Shown: in pieces, positions 9,117-18,104 of the stretch
Position numbering within the stretch: position 1 is the stretch's first letter
Layout of the letters: each line of letters begins with the position of its first letter
NCBI RefSeq assembly: GCF_002797395.1
Contig: NZ_KZ454943.1
Span: forward strand, 3,819,966 to 3,883,965
DNA: 64,000 bases
Reading direction: 5' to 3'
DNA from: Bacillus solitudinis
GTDB lineage: Bacteria > Bacillota > Bacilli > Bacillales > Bacillaceae_D
The notes under the pieces: generated by a model
Databases searched by the model: none
What the model was told of the DNA's origin: nothing
The model's input: only the letters and a program-made list of their open reading frames with translations
Made by a program: the position numbers and the translations under genes

Positions 9117-10411
9117 TACTTGAAGCTAGTTTAATTTTATTCCTCGTCTTTGCTGTATTGTTAGCCGTCGGCATTCCAATTGCCATATGTATCGCGATTT
9201 CATCTTTAGCAACTGTATTATTAATGTTACCTTTTGATGTTGCCGTTTTCACTTCGGCTCAAAAAATGGTTGCCAGCATCGATAGCTTTTCCTTGATCGC
9301 CGTACCGTTTTTTATCCTATCTGGGGTAATTATGAACAACGGTGGGATTGCCGAAAAACTCGTTAATTTTGCAAAATTGCTAACAGGTCGCGTGCCAGGA
9401 TCCTTAGCACATACGAACATCATCGGTAACGCACTTTTCGGATCGATTTCAAGTTCTGCAATTGCTTCATCAACAGCCATCGGGGGGGTCATGGTTCCTC
9501 TCCAAGAAAAAGAAGGGTATCATCGGAAATTTGCTGCCGCAGTAAATATTGCTTCAGCACCGACTGGGATGGTCATCCCGCCAAGTACCGCATTTATCAT
9601 CTTTTCGTTAATCAGCGGAGGGACCTCCATTGCAGCATTATTTATGGGTGGTTATGTAATCGGTATTTTGTGGGCTCTAGCCATCATGGCGGTATCCTAT
9701 TTCATTGCAAAAAAGCGTAATTATCCAGTTGCCTCAAAAGAGAAAAATAAAAATACGTTAAAAATCGTTCTAGATGCGGTTCCAAGTCTCTTGCTTATTT
9801 TCATTATTATAGGCGGAATTTTAACAGGTGTATTCACAGCAATCGAAGCCTCCGCTATCTGTGTAGTATATGCATTATTTTTAGCGCTTGTTTATTATAA
9901 AACAATGACGTTAAAAGATATGCCAGCAGTTATGGTTAAAGCAATTGAAATGACAGGCGTTATCATGTTATTAATCGCTGCTTCCTCATTGATGTCATTT
10001 GCAATGGCATTTACGGGTATGCCTACAGCAATCAGTAACTTTGTGTTAGGCATTTCGGACAACCCAATTGTTATTCTATTAATCATTAACATTATCTTGT
10101 TACTCGTTGGTACTGTCATGGACGTGGCACCAGCAATCTTAATCTTCACACCGATTTTCTTACCAATCACAACAAGCATCGGTATCGATCCAGTCCACTT
10201 CGGTCTCTTCTTTATCTTGAACTTGTGTGTAGGTACGATTACACCACCAGTTGGAACGGGGCTTTTCGTAGGTTCAAGTATTAGTAAAGTGAAAATCGAG
10301 AGTCTCATCAAACCTTTGCTACCATTCTATGTAGCCATCTTCATCTTGCTGTTGCTCGTAACCTATGTACCACAAATCAGCTTGTTCCTACCAAACTTAT
10401 TAGGACTATAA
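9113..10411 (+). CDS. dctM: TRAP transporter large permease DctM (system 1)
   Basis: A 432-aa protein with 11-12 membrane helices of the DctM/SiaM family (ion transporter superfamily). Marks are VPFFILSGVIMNNGGI, the SSSAIASSTAIGGVM glycine/serine-rich re-entrant segment, APTGMVIPPSTAF, and GTITPPVGTGLFVG near the C-terminus, the second re-entrant loop. Residue count is normal. It forms the Na+-coupled translocation channel with DctQ. The operon ends 27 bp later in a strong hairpin that belongs to a dispersed repeat family. Confidence 0.92.
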   Translation: MILEASLILFLVFAVLLAVGIPIAICIAISSLATVLLMLPFDVAVFTSAQKMVASIDSFSLIAVPFFILSGVIMNNGGIAEKLVNFAKLLTGRVPGSLAHTNIIGNALFGSISSSAIASSTAIGGVMVPLQEKEGYHRKFAAAVNIASAPTGMVIPPSTAFIIFSLISGGTSIAALFMGGYVIGILWALAIMAVSYFIAKKRNYPVASKEKNKNTLKIVLDAVPSLLLIFIIIGGILTGVFTAIEASAICVVYALFLALVYYKTMTLKDMPAVMVKAIEMTGVIMLLIAASSLMSFAMAFTGMPTAISNFVLGISDNPIVILLIINIILLLVGTVMDVAPAILIFTPIFLPITTSIGIDPVHFGLFFILNLCVGTITPPVGTGLFVGSSISKVKIESLIKPLLPFYVAIFILLLLVTYVPQISLFLPNLLGL

Positions 10412-10437
10412 AGTAAAAAAACCTGCGGGAAATTCAC

Positions 10438-10482
10438 GAGGCCACAGAAAAAGGTGCGATTTTCACCTTTTTCTGTGGCCTC
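10438..10482 (+). terminator. Long terminator hairpin, copy 1 of a dispersed family
   Basis: Perfect 19-bp arms (GAGGCCACAGAAAAAGGTG at 10438-10456 and its complement at 10464-10482) with a 7-nt loop, then TTAG. It ends the first TRAP operon. The T run is inside the 3' arm (CCTTTTTC), and the hairpin is much longer than a usual terminator. A related hairpin lies at 62738-62771 and a half-copy at about 10598-10617. Confidence 0.75.
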
Positions 10483-10809
10483 TTAGCAATGAGCGGAACC
10501 GTTGCTTTGTCTTAAGCTTGCTATGAGTGGGTTTCTCGTAGCAGGCGCGCAAGGTGTGGAGCCATTGCCGCTTCTTTGAGAATCTAAAAAGTAGGATTTT
10601 CACCTTTTTCAGTGCCTCGTTTTTTTTGCATTAATAGTTTTTGATAGGGGAGTATGTGAACCATCTGTTGAGGAAGGTTAATTTACAATGTTTCTTTTTT
10701 ATTTTTAGTAACAAAAATAGGTTTACTCTATTAACATGCTCAGTATGCTATAATTCATTTGGTAGAAAACCATTCTTCGGTGGTGCAGAATAAAGCAGGT
10801 GGATAGATA
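10483..10809 (+). repeat. Intergenic dispersed repeat, copy A (core 10525-10580)
   Basis: The gene-free 327 bp before the helicase are mostly repeat. The core 10525-10580 (containing CAGGCGCGCAAGGTGTGGAG) recurs inverted at 22547-22612, with about 25 of 26 bases identical over the best part. An 8-bp stem (GCTATGAG with CTCGTAGC) lies inside it. After it, 10594-10617 carries a half-copy of the terminator hairpin (CACCTTTTTCAGTGCCTCG) and then eight T's. It looks like a non-coding mobile or structured intergenic element; no transposase is nearby. A promoter for the helicase probably lies in 10700-10780, but none is convincing. Confidence 0.65.
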
Positions 10810-13800
10810 ATGAAGAAACATAGTACGACTTATCGATGTCCAGTAACTTTGACGAATAAGGCGAAGGACAAGATGCGGGAACTCGGGCTAGACGGGAACT
10901 CGTTTTTTTCGTTGGAGACATCGTTTCGTGTTTATATAGAAAAGTATCCACAGACGGCGGAACGGCCTCTTTCCGTCGCATTAGTCTTTGACAATAAGGC
11001 GAATGAGCGGATGGCCGAAACGTACAATGGGCTTGTGTTCGTTCTGCATTGTGTGGTGGAAAAGGACCGGTTCATTACGACGAATGTGACGACGAGAACG
11101 GCGCATTCATCGGTGCAGACAAATTGGCGCCGAGCGGTGGATATCATATTTGATTTGAATGTACAACGGGGCGGGATGCTCCCGCTTGAATTGTTGAACT
11201 TGATTCACGACATGCCGGTTGCGCAGGAAAGTTCACTGTATGTGAAAAAGCGTATTGCGAGTTGGGAAGGCTATTTGAAAATTCAAGAGCGTTCTGCGGA
11301 TATTCCCGACATGATTTCTCGTTATTCAGGGCTTACGTTCAATCGTGATTTCAGCCGGATGACCATCACCGGGTGCGAGCTAGGTGATAAGGAATGGAAA
11401 TCACTTAAAGATTTGAGCGTTAAACTCAAGGGGATTGACCAGGATGTCGGGAAGGTGCTGAAAGCGAATCGTTCCGCTCATACAGTTGAAGTGGAACTGC
11501 ACGGTTATATGGAGGAACGGGCCCGGCAGCAGCGATTAGATATGAAACAAAAAGAAGTCGTCTTCAGCAATTTTGCGACATTAAGCCAAGTGAAAAGACT
11601 AAGACAAGGGTTTAAGCATTTAGAAGAGGGACTGGCTGCAAATCCGGAGCTTGAGCGTCTTTTATTTGAAAATAAGCCGCCAGTTCGAGCGCCGAAAAAG
11701 CAAGCCCCACTACGGTTTCACAATCGATTAAACGAGTTTCAGCAAGAAGCAGTTAAAGGCGCTGTGTCCGCTGAAGACTTATACGTCATTCAAGGGCCGC
11801 CTGGAACAGGAAAAACAACGGTCATTTCTGAGATTTGCCTGCAAAATGCGCGAGCGGGGCTGCGAACCCTGGTTGCTTCGCAGTCGAATTTGGCGGTTGA
11901 CAATGCGCTTGGACGATTGTTGGCGAATAAAGACATCCGCATTCTTCGCGTGGGACGCACGGAAAGCATTGAAGAAGAAGGCAAAAGATTCATCGAAGAA
12001 AATGTGGGTCAGTATTGGAAAGATCATACGTTAAAAGAAGTCTCTGCTCATTTTGAAGAGGGTAAAAAAAGAGTTATAGACATGGAAGCGGAATGGGCTG
12101 AGAATGAACAAAAAATAGGACAAATCGAGCCGGTGCTTGGACGCGTCGAGGCGGATCTCGAAGCAAAACAGAAAGCGGAAAAACGGTTTAGTGAAATCCA
12201 GTCGATTATTCAAGAGCAAACAAAGAATGTGCATGAGGCAGAGCAGGAGAAACAAACGGCTAAGCAAAATGTAGAGGAGAGTGAGCAGTCTCTTCGTTCG
12301 TTGAATATATCGATTGAACAAGACGAAACCTTTCTGCGGCGTGAGCCCGGTAGTGACGCGATTCAAAAAGAGTGGGAAGATAACGAGCAAGTTATACAGC
12401 AACTTCGGCACAGCATATCCTGTCAGGAACTAGAAGGAAAGATTGATGAAATAACACAAACGATCGAGCAAACGACTGCTGAACGAAAAAAGTGGTCTGA
12501 GGCAACGAAGCAGATGGATGCTTTAATCGAAAAAGTAACAGACACTAAACAAATCGACGTTTTGAGATGGATTTTACTTGAACAAAATATGGAACGACCT
12601 TTAAATGTACAGCAGTTAATCGAAAAGCTTGAGGACGTTCGCGGCTCTATAAAGCAGCTGGAAAAATTAAAAGAATATAATGATAAGCTAAACCAGGCCA
12701 TTTCATATGTTGAATCGCTTTTAGCGCGGCATCGCATATCGATTGACGAGCTGCAGCAGGCTCAGCTGAATGAGGCATCTGTTTATTCCGCAGTTGAGAT
12801 TGATCAATTTCTAGCTGAACTGAGAAATAAATTAGCAGGAAGAACTAAAATCTACCCGCAGATGCTTAAAGAATATCTAGAAGGATTGTATAGTAGGAGA
12901 CTCTTTGTCTGGCAAAAAAGGGAAGACCTAGAGTCGTTTGACACGTATAAAAGAAGTGCACAGGAAGCATTTCGTTTACTAAAGCAGGAAATGGTAGACC
13001 AATTTCAGCATAAGCAGCGTGAAAATAAACAATCGCATCAAAAATGGCTGGGAGCGCTAGAAAAGCAGAGCAGCGAGCTTGATTCTCTACAAAACAAGTA
13101 CAAGCAAATGACGGCGTCAGTGAACCCTATTCTTAACGCAAAAGAAATGCTTCCTCAAAAAGAAACCAAAGCGCTTGAACTACAGAAAAAGAAGGAAGAA
13201 TATGAACAAGTGAAGCAGCGGGTTGAACTAAATAGCCAAAAACGCGAGAAAGAAGCCATTCAGCTCCAAGAAATGGAGCTGAAACTCGATCAAATCGCGA
13301 CCCGTTTGGCGCAGTTGTATAGCAGTATTGAGCAGAAGCAAGAAGAAGAGATACCTTTAAAGGAAATCCTCTCTACCGAACCGGAACAAGAGCATGAAAA
13401 GCTATTAAAGAAATTGGCGAGTTTGTCCTTTAATCGAGAATCGCTAAAGCAGGAAAAGCAGAAACTCCCGCTGTTCCAGTCAATCCAAGGACAGTGGCTT
13501 GCCTTGTTAGAGGAAGCAAATGACCATGACCTAGATGAAATCCGAAAGCTTTATGTAAAGCATGCCAATGTGATCGGAACGACATGTGTGGCGTCCGCAC
13601 GAAAAGATTTTATCGACAATTACCCTGTTTTTGATGTGGTGATCATTGATGAAGTCTCAAAAGCGACACCGCCAGAGCTGCTTTTGCCGATGTTAAAAGG
13701 GAAAAAAATCATCTTAGTCGGCGACCATCACCAGCTGCCACCACTTTTAGGAAACGATACGCTAGAAGAAACGCTGCAGGAAATGGCGGACGAAAGTGAA

Positions 13801-14589
13801 GACTTTAAAGGAAAAGTGGAATTGAAAAAGCTGTTAAAAGAATCGCTGTTTGAACGGTTGTATAAAAACTTGCCAAACAGCAATAAAACGATGCTCGCGA
13901 TCCAATACCGGATGCATGAAAAGATTATGGCAACCATCGCACCGTTTTATGAGCAGGAAAACGAACGGCTTCAATGTGGCTTGACCGATTCCGATTCAGT
14001 ACGGGACCACTTGCTGGAATCACCGCGCATACAGCGCGATAGTCATCTAGTATGGCTAGATATGCCGAATGAAGCCGCGTTTTTCGAAGAAAGAATGAAA
14101 GGCGGAAAAAGCCTGTATAACCCGGCTGAATTGAGGGAGATTGGTGATTTGCTTACGGAAATAGACGCGGCGACAGAACAGTCGAAGCAAGCTGGAAGAA
14201 TGAAAACGGATGAGAAGAAAAGCATTGGCGTCATCAGTTTTTACGGGGAACAAGTAAAAAGGCTGGACCGCTTAATTCATCAAGAACTTCGCTTACGCCA
14301 CTTGACGATTCGCACCGGAACAGTGGATCGGTTTCAAGGGATGGAAATGGATATTATTCTGTTAAGCATGGTGCGCAATCACGATAATAAACACGACGAT
14401 ATCGGCTTTGCAAAAGACTACCGCCGGCTTAATGTCGCCCTATCAAGAGCGAAAGAGCTACTCGTTCTAATTGGCAGTACAAAGATGTTTACCGAGCGGA
14501 CAAAACAAGCAGATACCAGACGCATGTATACACATGTATTAGAAGCCGCTAAAAAACAACAAGGACTGCGAACGCTTGAAGAGGTGTAA
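10810..14589 (+). CDS. Giant SF1 (UPF1/DNA2-like) helicase with a long coiled-coil insertion
   Basis: A predicted 1259-aa cytosolic ATPase. Residues 1-310 are an N-terminal region I do not recognise. Helicase motifs follow: Walker A GPPGTGKT (329-336), motif Ia ASQSNLAVDN, Walker B VVIIDE (Asp947-Glu948), motif III VGDHHQLPP, motif IV QYRMH (about 1032), motif V TVDRFQGME (about 1171-1179) and motif VI RRLNVALSRAKE (about 1205-1216). These are the AAA_11/AAA_12 halves of UPF1-like SF1B helicases. Between Walker A and B lie about 550 residues rich in Glu, Lys and Gln, largely coiled coil, giving an SMC-like arm inside the helicase. The first 1 kb looks clearly richer in G+C than the flanking genes. 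A winged-helix-like gene follows after 4 bp, so the two form one unit. A DNA- or RNA-remodelling role, perhaps in defence or repair, is inference. Confidence 0.85.
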   Translation: MKKHSTTYRCPVTLTNKAKDKMRELGLDGNSFFSLETSFRVYIEKYPQTAERPLSVALVFDNKANERMAETYNGLVFVLHCVVEKDRFITTNVTTRTAHSSVQTNWRRAVDIIFDLNVQRGGMLPLELLNLIHDMPVAQESSLYVKKRIASWEGYLKIQERSADIPDMISRYSGLTFNRDFSRMTITGCELGDKEWKSLKDLSVKLKGIDQDVGKVLKANRSAHTVEVELHGYMEERARQQRLDMKQKEVVFSNFATLSQVKRLRQGFKHLEEGLAANPELERLLFENKPPVRAPKKQAPLRFHNRLNEFQQEAVKGAVSAEDLYVIQGPPGTGKTTVISEICLQNARAGLRTLVASQSNLAVDNALGRLLANKDIRILRVGRTESIEEEGKRFIEENVGQYWKDHTLKEVSAHFEEGKKRVIDMEAEWAENEQKIGQIEPVLGRVEADLEAKQKAEKRFSEIQSIIQEQTKNVHEAEQEKQTAKQNVEESEQSLRSLNISIEQDETFLRREPGSDAIQKEWEDNEQVIQQLRHSISCQELEGKIDEITQTIEQTTAERKKWSEATKQMDALIEKVTDTKQIDVLRWILLEQNMERPLNVQQLIEKLEDVRGSIKQLEKLKEYNDKLNQAISYVESLLARHRISIDELQQAQLNEASVYSAVEIDQFLAELRNKLAGRTKIYPQMLKEYLEGLYSRRLFVWQKREDLESFDTYKRSAQEAFRLLKQEMVDQFQHKQRENKQSHQKWLGALEKQSSELDSLQNKYKQMTASVNPILNAKEMLPQKETKALELQKKKEEYEQVKQRVELNSQKREKEAIQLQEMELKLDQIATRLAQLYSSIEQKQEEEIPLKEILSTEPEQEHEKLLKKLASLSFNRESLKQEKQKLPLFQSIQGQWLALLEEANDHDLDEIRKLYVKHANVIGTTCVASARKDFIDNYPVFDVVIIDEVSKATPPELLLPMLKGKKIILVGDHHQLPPLLGNDTLEETLQEMADESEDFKGKVELKKLLKESLFERLYKNLPNSNKTMLAIQYRMHEKIMATIAPFYEQENERLQCGLTDSDSVRDHLLESPRIQRDSHLVWLDMPNEAAFFEERMKGGKSLYNPAELREIGDLLTEIDAATEQSKQAGRMKTDEKKSIGVISFYGEQVKRLDRLIHQELRLRHLTIRTGTVDRFQGMEMDIILLSMVRNHDNKHDDIGFAKDYRRLNVALSRAKELLVLIGSTKMFTERTKQADTRRMYTHVLEAAKKQQGLRTLEEV

Positions 14590-14593
14590 TAAC

Positions 14594-15352
14594 ATGGATA
14601 AGTTGACAAAACGTTTACGAGAAAGCTTGCTTGAGAATCCAGCTGTCCAAATCAAGGAGTCTGCTAATTGGTATGTGCCGGTCAAGACATTTGATGTGGC
14701 ATTTAAACGCGTAAGAAGGGCCCAAATGGATATTCTCATGAAAATGATGCTGCTAGCTTTTGAGCAGGCTGATATACGGCGGGCAGCCAATTTGTCCGAA
14801 ATGTTGCTTGTAGAAGAACTGTTCATTGCAGATTTAATAGAAAAAATACTGAGAACAGGCTTAATTCGGATCGAAAAAGAGAACTACAAGCTCACAACGA
14901 AAGGGCATGAGCAACTGAAGACAGGAATCGTTGAAGAGGAAATGGAAGAAGAGTGGGCAGTGCTTTTTTACAGCCCAAGTCACGATGAATTTTGGCCGAA
15001 GATGACCGTACCTGTCCCCGAAACAAATGAAAAATTGACAATGTATCGGTATGCAGATAATCAGGATCGTATCAATGCGGACCGAATTTTGCAGGTGCTC
15101 TCCGCGAGTGAAAATGCACTGGACGAAAATGGGTTTCAAACGGTAGTGGCTGACGTAAATAGCTTTCACGAACAGCCTGTCAAGCATGTCCCCTGTCTAG
15201 AATTTCGAATGTACAATAATGAACAGGACATTTTCTACGCACGTGTGTGGAATACGTGGCTTGAACACTGGGATGATAATCTCGAAAAACAAATAGAAGA
15301 GCAAGAACGGGTGAAATGGCGGGAAAGATGGAAGAGAGAAGCTACCATTTAG
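14594..15352 (+). CDS. Winged-helix-like partner of the helicase
   Basis: A 252-aa protein starting at ATG 14594 with GAGGTG 8 nt before it, inside the helicase's last codons; a TTG at 14576 would overlap the helicase but lacks a proper site. Residues 30-105 are helical and end in a segment reading like a winged helix (ALRD-type recognition region and wing GLIRIEKENYKLTTKGHEQL). Residues 115-225 form a second, unassigned beta-rich domain. The final 25 residues are strongly charged (KQIEEQERVKW). No enzyme motif is seen. Tight coupling to the helicase suggests it loads or regulates that protein, or reads DNA for it. A terminator follows. Confidence 0.6.
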   Translation: MDKLTKRLRESLLENPAVQIKESANWYVPVKTFDVAFKRVRRAQMDILMKMMLLAFEQADIRRAANLSEMLLVEELFIADLIEKILRTGLIRIEKENYKLTTKGHEQLKTGIVEEEMEEEWAVLFYSPSHDEFWPKMTVPVPETNEKLTMYRYADNQDRINADRILQVLSASENALDENGFQTVVADVNSFHEQPVKHVPCLEFRMYNNEQDIFYARVWNTWLEHWDDNLEKQIEEQERVKWRERWKREATI

Positions 15353-15374
15353 AAGTGTCTTCGTTTCACCAAAG

Positions 15375-15415
15375 AAAAAGTGCTGTTCCTTCTAAAACGA
15401 GGAACAGCACTTTTT
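15375..15415. terminator. Bidirectional terminator between convergent genes
   Basis: Arms AAAAAGTGCTGTTCCT (15375-15390) and its complement (15400-15415) around a 9-nt loop. The A and U ends serve both the helicase operon (plus) and the wall-hydrolase gene (minus). Confidence 0.85.
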
Positions 15416-15459
15416 ACTTGCGAACCTAAGGAGTAGCGTTAATACTAGTTCCTTGAAGG

Positions 15460-16098
15460 TTAATATTTAAAGACATGTTGTCCAATCACAACGCTTGTCT
15501 TTCTTGTATCAAGCCAACGATTCGTGGCGATGACTGGGTTGTAGAAGAATAATGAATTTTCAGTGATATTTCTCATGTCTGTTAATGCTGCATGCACTGC
15601 TTTGATGGATTCCTTATCAGCAGGTTTGTTGATTTGTCCATTTGCGACAGGTTGAAATTGACCAGGCTGATAAATAACCTTTTTAATCGTATTAGGAAAT
15701 TGAGTGCTTTCTACTCGATTTAAGACAACATCCGCTACGGCAACTTTTCCTTCAAAAGGTTCTGATTGGGCTTCGGCTCTTACAATTCTAGCTAATAAAT
15801 CTATGTCATTTTCTGAAAGACTTTCTTGTTCTGAAATCCTTACTTGGTTCGAACTGCTAATTTCTATATTGGGTTCAGGGGAGTTGTCCATCTCATGCGT
15901 ATGTATATGCTGACCGATAAATATCTGATCGAGATCTTTAACCTGTGGGTTGGCCTTCGCTAATTCATTTAATGATAAGCCATGTTCTCGTGCGATTTTC
16001 GTCATCGTATCCCCTTTTTCAACTGTATAAGCAAAGGAAGGTGTAGTAAAAAGGAGAGTTGATACTAGTAATATTAGTAAAAACATTAGTTTTTTCAT
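15460..16098 (-). CDS. LysM plus SleB/CwlJ-type cell-wall hydrolase
   Basis: A 212-aa exported protein. Residues 1-23 are a signal peptide ending SFA. Residues 24-68 are a LysM peptidoglycan-binding domain (YTVEKGDTMTKIAREHGLS, then IFIGQHI). After a linker of about 28 residues comes a Hydrolase_2 domain (about 97-212) of the SleB/CwlJ lytic transglycosylase family: LARIVRAEAQSE carries the conserved catalytic glutamate, then VAVADVVLNRV, PGQFQP and FFYNP. Similar one-LysM proteins occur in Bacillus alongside the germination enzyme SleB, so a role in spore-cortex or vegetative wall turnover is likely. Ribosome-binding site GGAGG on the minus strand. Monocistronic. Confidence 0.88.
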   Translation of the reverse strand: MKKLMFLLILLVSTLLFTTPSFAYTVEKGDTMTKIAREHGLSLNELAKANPQVKDLDQIFIGQHIHTHEMDNSPEPNIEISSSNQVRISEQESLSENDIDLLARIVRAEAQSEPFEGKVAVADVVLNRVESTQFPNTIKKVIYQPGQFQPVANGQINKPADKESIKAVHAALTDMRNITENSLFFYNPVIATNRWLDTRKTSVVIGQHVFKY

Positions 16099-16320
16099 GG
16101 TATGTCCTCCTAGTAATTTTTATTATTGAGCTCTTGTCTCACTCTATTTCTATGAAGAACTTAAATAGAATAGTATTACAAAATGTTTACAAGAGATTAC
16201 AAGGAGATTACTAGAAGTGTTAAAGAGGAATGTTAGTAGGGATAGAGCTATTATCAATATTTAGGTAATTACTATAACTAATCAAACTGTTTTTAAGAAT
16301 GATATATTAGTTTTACTTTT

Positions 16321-16889
16321 CGGGCGTTCATCGACTGGAACTCTGAATTAAACAAACAAACACCTGCTCAGGCCGTACTAATTTATACGCTTAAAAGAAC
16401 GATTGAGTTAGCTGGAATTCTTGGAAAATAAGAAGAAAAGGCTTATCTTACTTCGAGATTAGAAGAGGTAACTAGAGCAAGCATAAATTATTTGTGGGAT
16501 GAGGCAGAGGGTTTGTTTTTAAGTGGGGAGAATAAGCAAATTTCCTGGATAGTCTAGTATGGATGGTATTGGCTGAAGTTTTTGACAAAGAGAAGAATAG
16601 GAACATTCTCCAACGACTACTAGAGAAAAAACCAGAAATAAAAATGAACACACCATATATGTATCACCATCTAGTCGAGGCTTTATTGTTGGTAGGAGAA
16701 AAGAAAAAAGCTGTGGATTTCTTAAAGCAATACTGGGGTGGAATGATTAAGGATGGAGCTGATACCTTCTGGGAGTTATATAATCCAGCGGACAAAACCT
16801 ATTCTCCCTACGGAAATCCTTTAATTAATAGCTACTGTCATGCATGGAGTTGTACACCGACGTATTTAATTCGAAAATTTGGTCTTTAA
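16321..16889 (+). pseudogene. Decayed glycoside hydrolase with a six-hairpin (GH78-like) C-terminal part
   Basis: Frame 1 from 16321 reads RAFIDWNSELNKQTPAQAV and on to LAGILGK, hits TAA at 16429, then continues EEKAYLTSRLEEVTRASINY and onward to about 16552. A frame change follows, and the next frame reads VWMVLAEVFDKEKNRN through GADTFWELYNP and HAWSCTPTYLIRKFGL to the stop at 16889. The pieces line up as one (alpha/alpha)6-barrel end typical of alpha-L-rhamnosidase-like enzymes. The N-terminal half is missing, one codon is a stop and one frameshift is present, so this is a remnant. A weak hairpin (16943-16969) follows. The substrate cannot be inferred safely. Confidence 0.75.
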
Positions 16890-17292
16890 ATGTTATTCGA
16901 GCAGAGGGAGAAGTAAAACGAACGTAGACACAATTAAAACATATAATTAGTGAGATAGTGTCTAATTATTTATGATTCGCCCGAATAAGGTATGGATTGA
17001 CTAGAACAAAGGATTTGTAATAAATTTCCTATAATTCCCGAAAACTTGGAGTTATATGTTAACTGGTAGTACCAAACTGACAAAAAAAGAGATATATATG
17101 ATTATACATCCCTACTCCTTATACTTCAGGGAATTTTGCATCTTTAAGAAAAGGTTTGTAATAAACTTAGAGAATAAAAATATTATGCAATACAAAAAAA
17201 ATAGATGAAAATAATTAATCCTTTATGTAAAGTAAATAAATTTAGATTTACCAGTAAAGGTTTAAATGCAAAGGATAATATTAGTGACAATG
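16890..17292. other. A/T-rich gene-free region
   Basis: About 400 bp with no supported gene on either strand. It holds only a weak 8-bp hairpin (ATAATTAG at 16943-16950 and complement at 16962-16969) that could have ended the glycosidase remnant, and long runs of A and T. It separates two decayed regions and is probably decay-derived. Confidence 0.5.
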
Positions 17293-17694
17293 CTATAGAA
17301 GAAATATAAAATTCTTCTTATGGTTTATTGACCATTGATAAATAAGCATAAACAAAACTGGAATTAAAGCTGCATCTAAGGATAGGTTACCAGGAATGTA
17401 TGGAATTAACTCAAAGGGATAACCAAAAAATCCCTGTTTAACACCAGCGATATTAATATAACTGAACCAAATGTGAATATTCATACCATAAAAACCAAAA
17501 AGTAAAATATTCTTCCTATCTATAACAAAATACAAGCAAACTAAGGGAGCTATGAACATAAGTAAAACTGCCTTAAATCCCCAGGTATCAATATGGGAAT
17601 ATTGTTGCCAGTACTCTAGCTGGGATTGGCTTAGTTTTTCTGTCATTGAAGTTATTTTACTAAAGGCCTCCAATTGTTCTTTTGACGTCAACAT
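17293..17694 (-). CDS. Small CBO0543-family membrane protein
   Basis: A 133-aa membrane protein. A helical N-terminal tail of about 35 residues precedes four hydrophobic helices. The segment GYPFELIPYIPGNLSLDAAL followed by IPVLFMLIYQW is the hallmark of the CBO0543 family common in spore-forming Firmicutes. Those proteins are usually about 160-180 aa, and this one ends early at KNFIFLL, so a C-terminal shortening is possible. Ribosome-binding site AAGGTGGGA on the minus strand. Function unknown. It stands alone between two decayed genes. Confidence 0.7.
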   Translation of the reverse strand: MLTSKEQLEAFSKITSMTEKLSQSQLEYWQQYSHIDTWGFKAVLLMFIAPLVCLYFVIDRKNILLFGFYGMNIHIWFSYINIAGVKQGFFGYPFELIPYIPGNLSLDAALIPVLFMLIYQWSINHKKNFIFLL

Positions 17695-17786
17695 AAATTT
17701 AATCCCACCTTTTTATTTTTATTATTGGTAAGGGAATATGAATTTATCCATAATTTAATTTAGAATTTGGCATTCTATAACCCAGC

Positions 17787-18104
17787 ATGACAATTAGCGG
17801 AATGCTCTTTTGTGTATTGGCCGTCATCATATTCTCCATAACTGAAAGCCGCACAGCGAGAGAAAGAACATTTCTGATTATATAAATTTTGCCTTAATTT
17901 AAAGCACTTATCATTGCCAGTGTAGCTTTATCGGCCATCGTCTTCAGACTATCTTCTTATGGGATTACGTCCAACTGACTTGCTGTTTTAGGCGTAAACA
18001 TACTAATCTGGGCAAATCTAATTTGGATTATGCTCTCCTATATACGTTTTCAAGAAGAAGGTATTGTTTTAACCTGGCTGTATCTAAGGGGGGAGTTATT
18101 ATGA
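17787..18104 (+). pseudogene. Decayed membrane-protein gene with three in-frame stops
   Basis: One frame from the ATG at 17787 reads MTISGMLFCVLAVIIFSI and on to ERTFLII, then TAA (17883), ILP, TAA (17895), then FKALIIASVALSAIVF and on to GITSN, TGA, then LAVLGVNILIWANLIWIM and a charged tail ending at 18104. The alternation of hydrophobic helices and charged loops across three stops is what a small polytopic protein would give after decay. It overlaps the start of the AraC gene by 4 bp. The family is not recognised. Confidence 0.5.

Noticed and set aside
9895-10311. 138-codon frame on the minus strand inside dctM
   Set aside because: Antisense shadow of a well-supported permease; no start signal.
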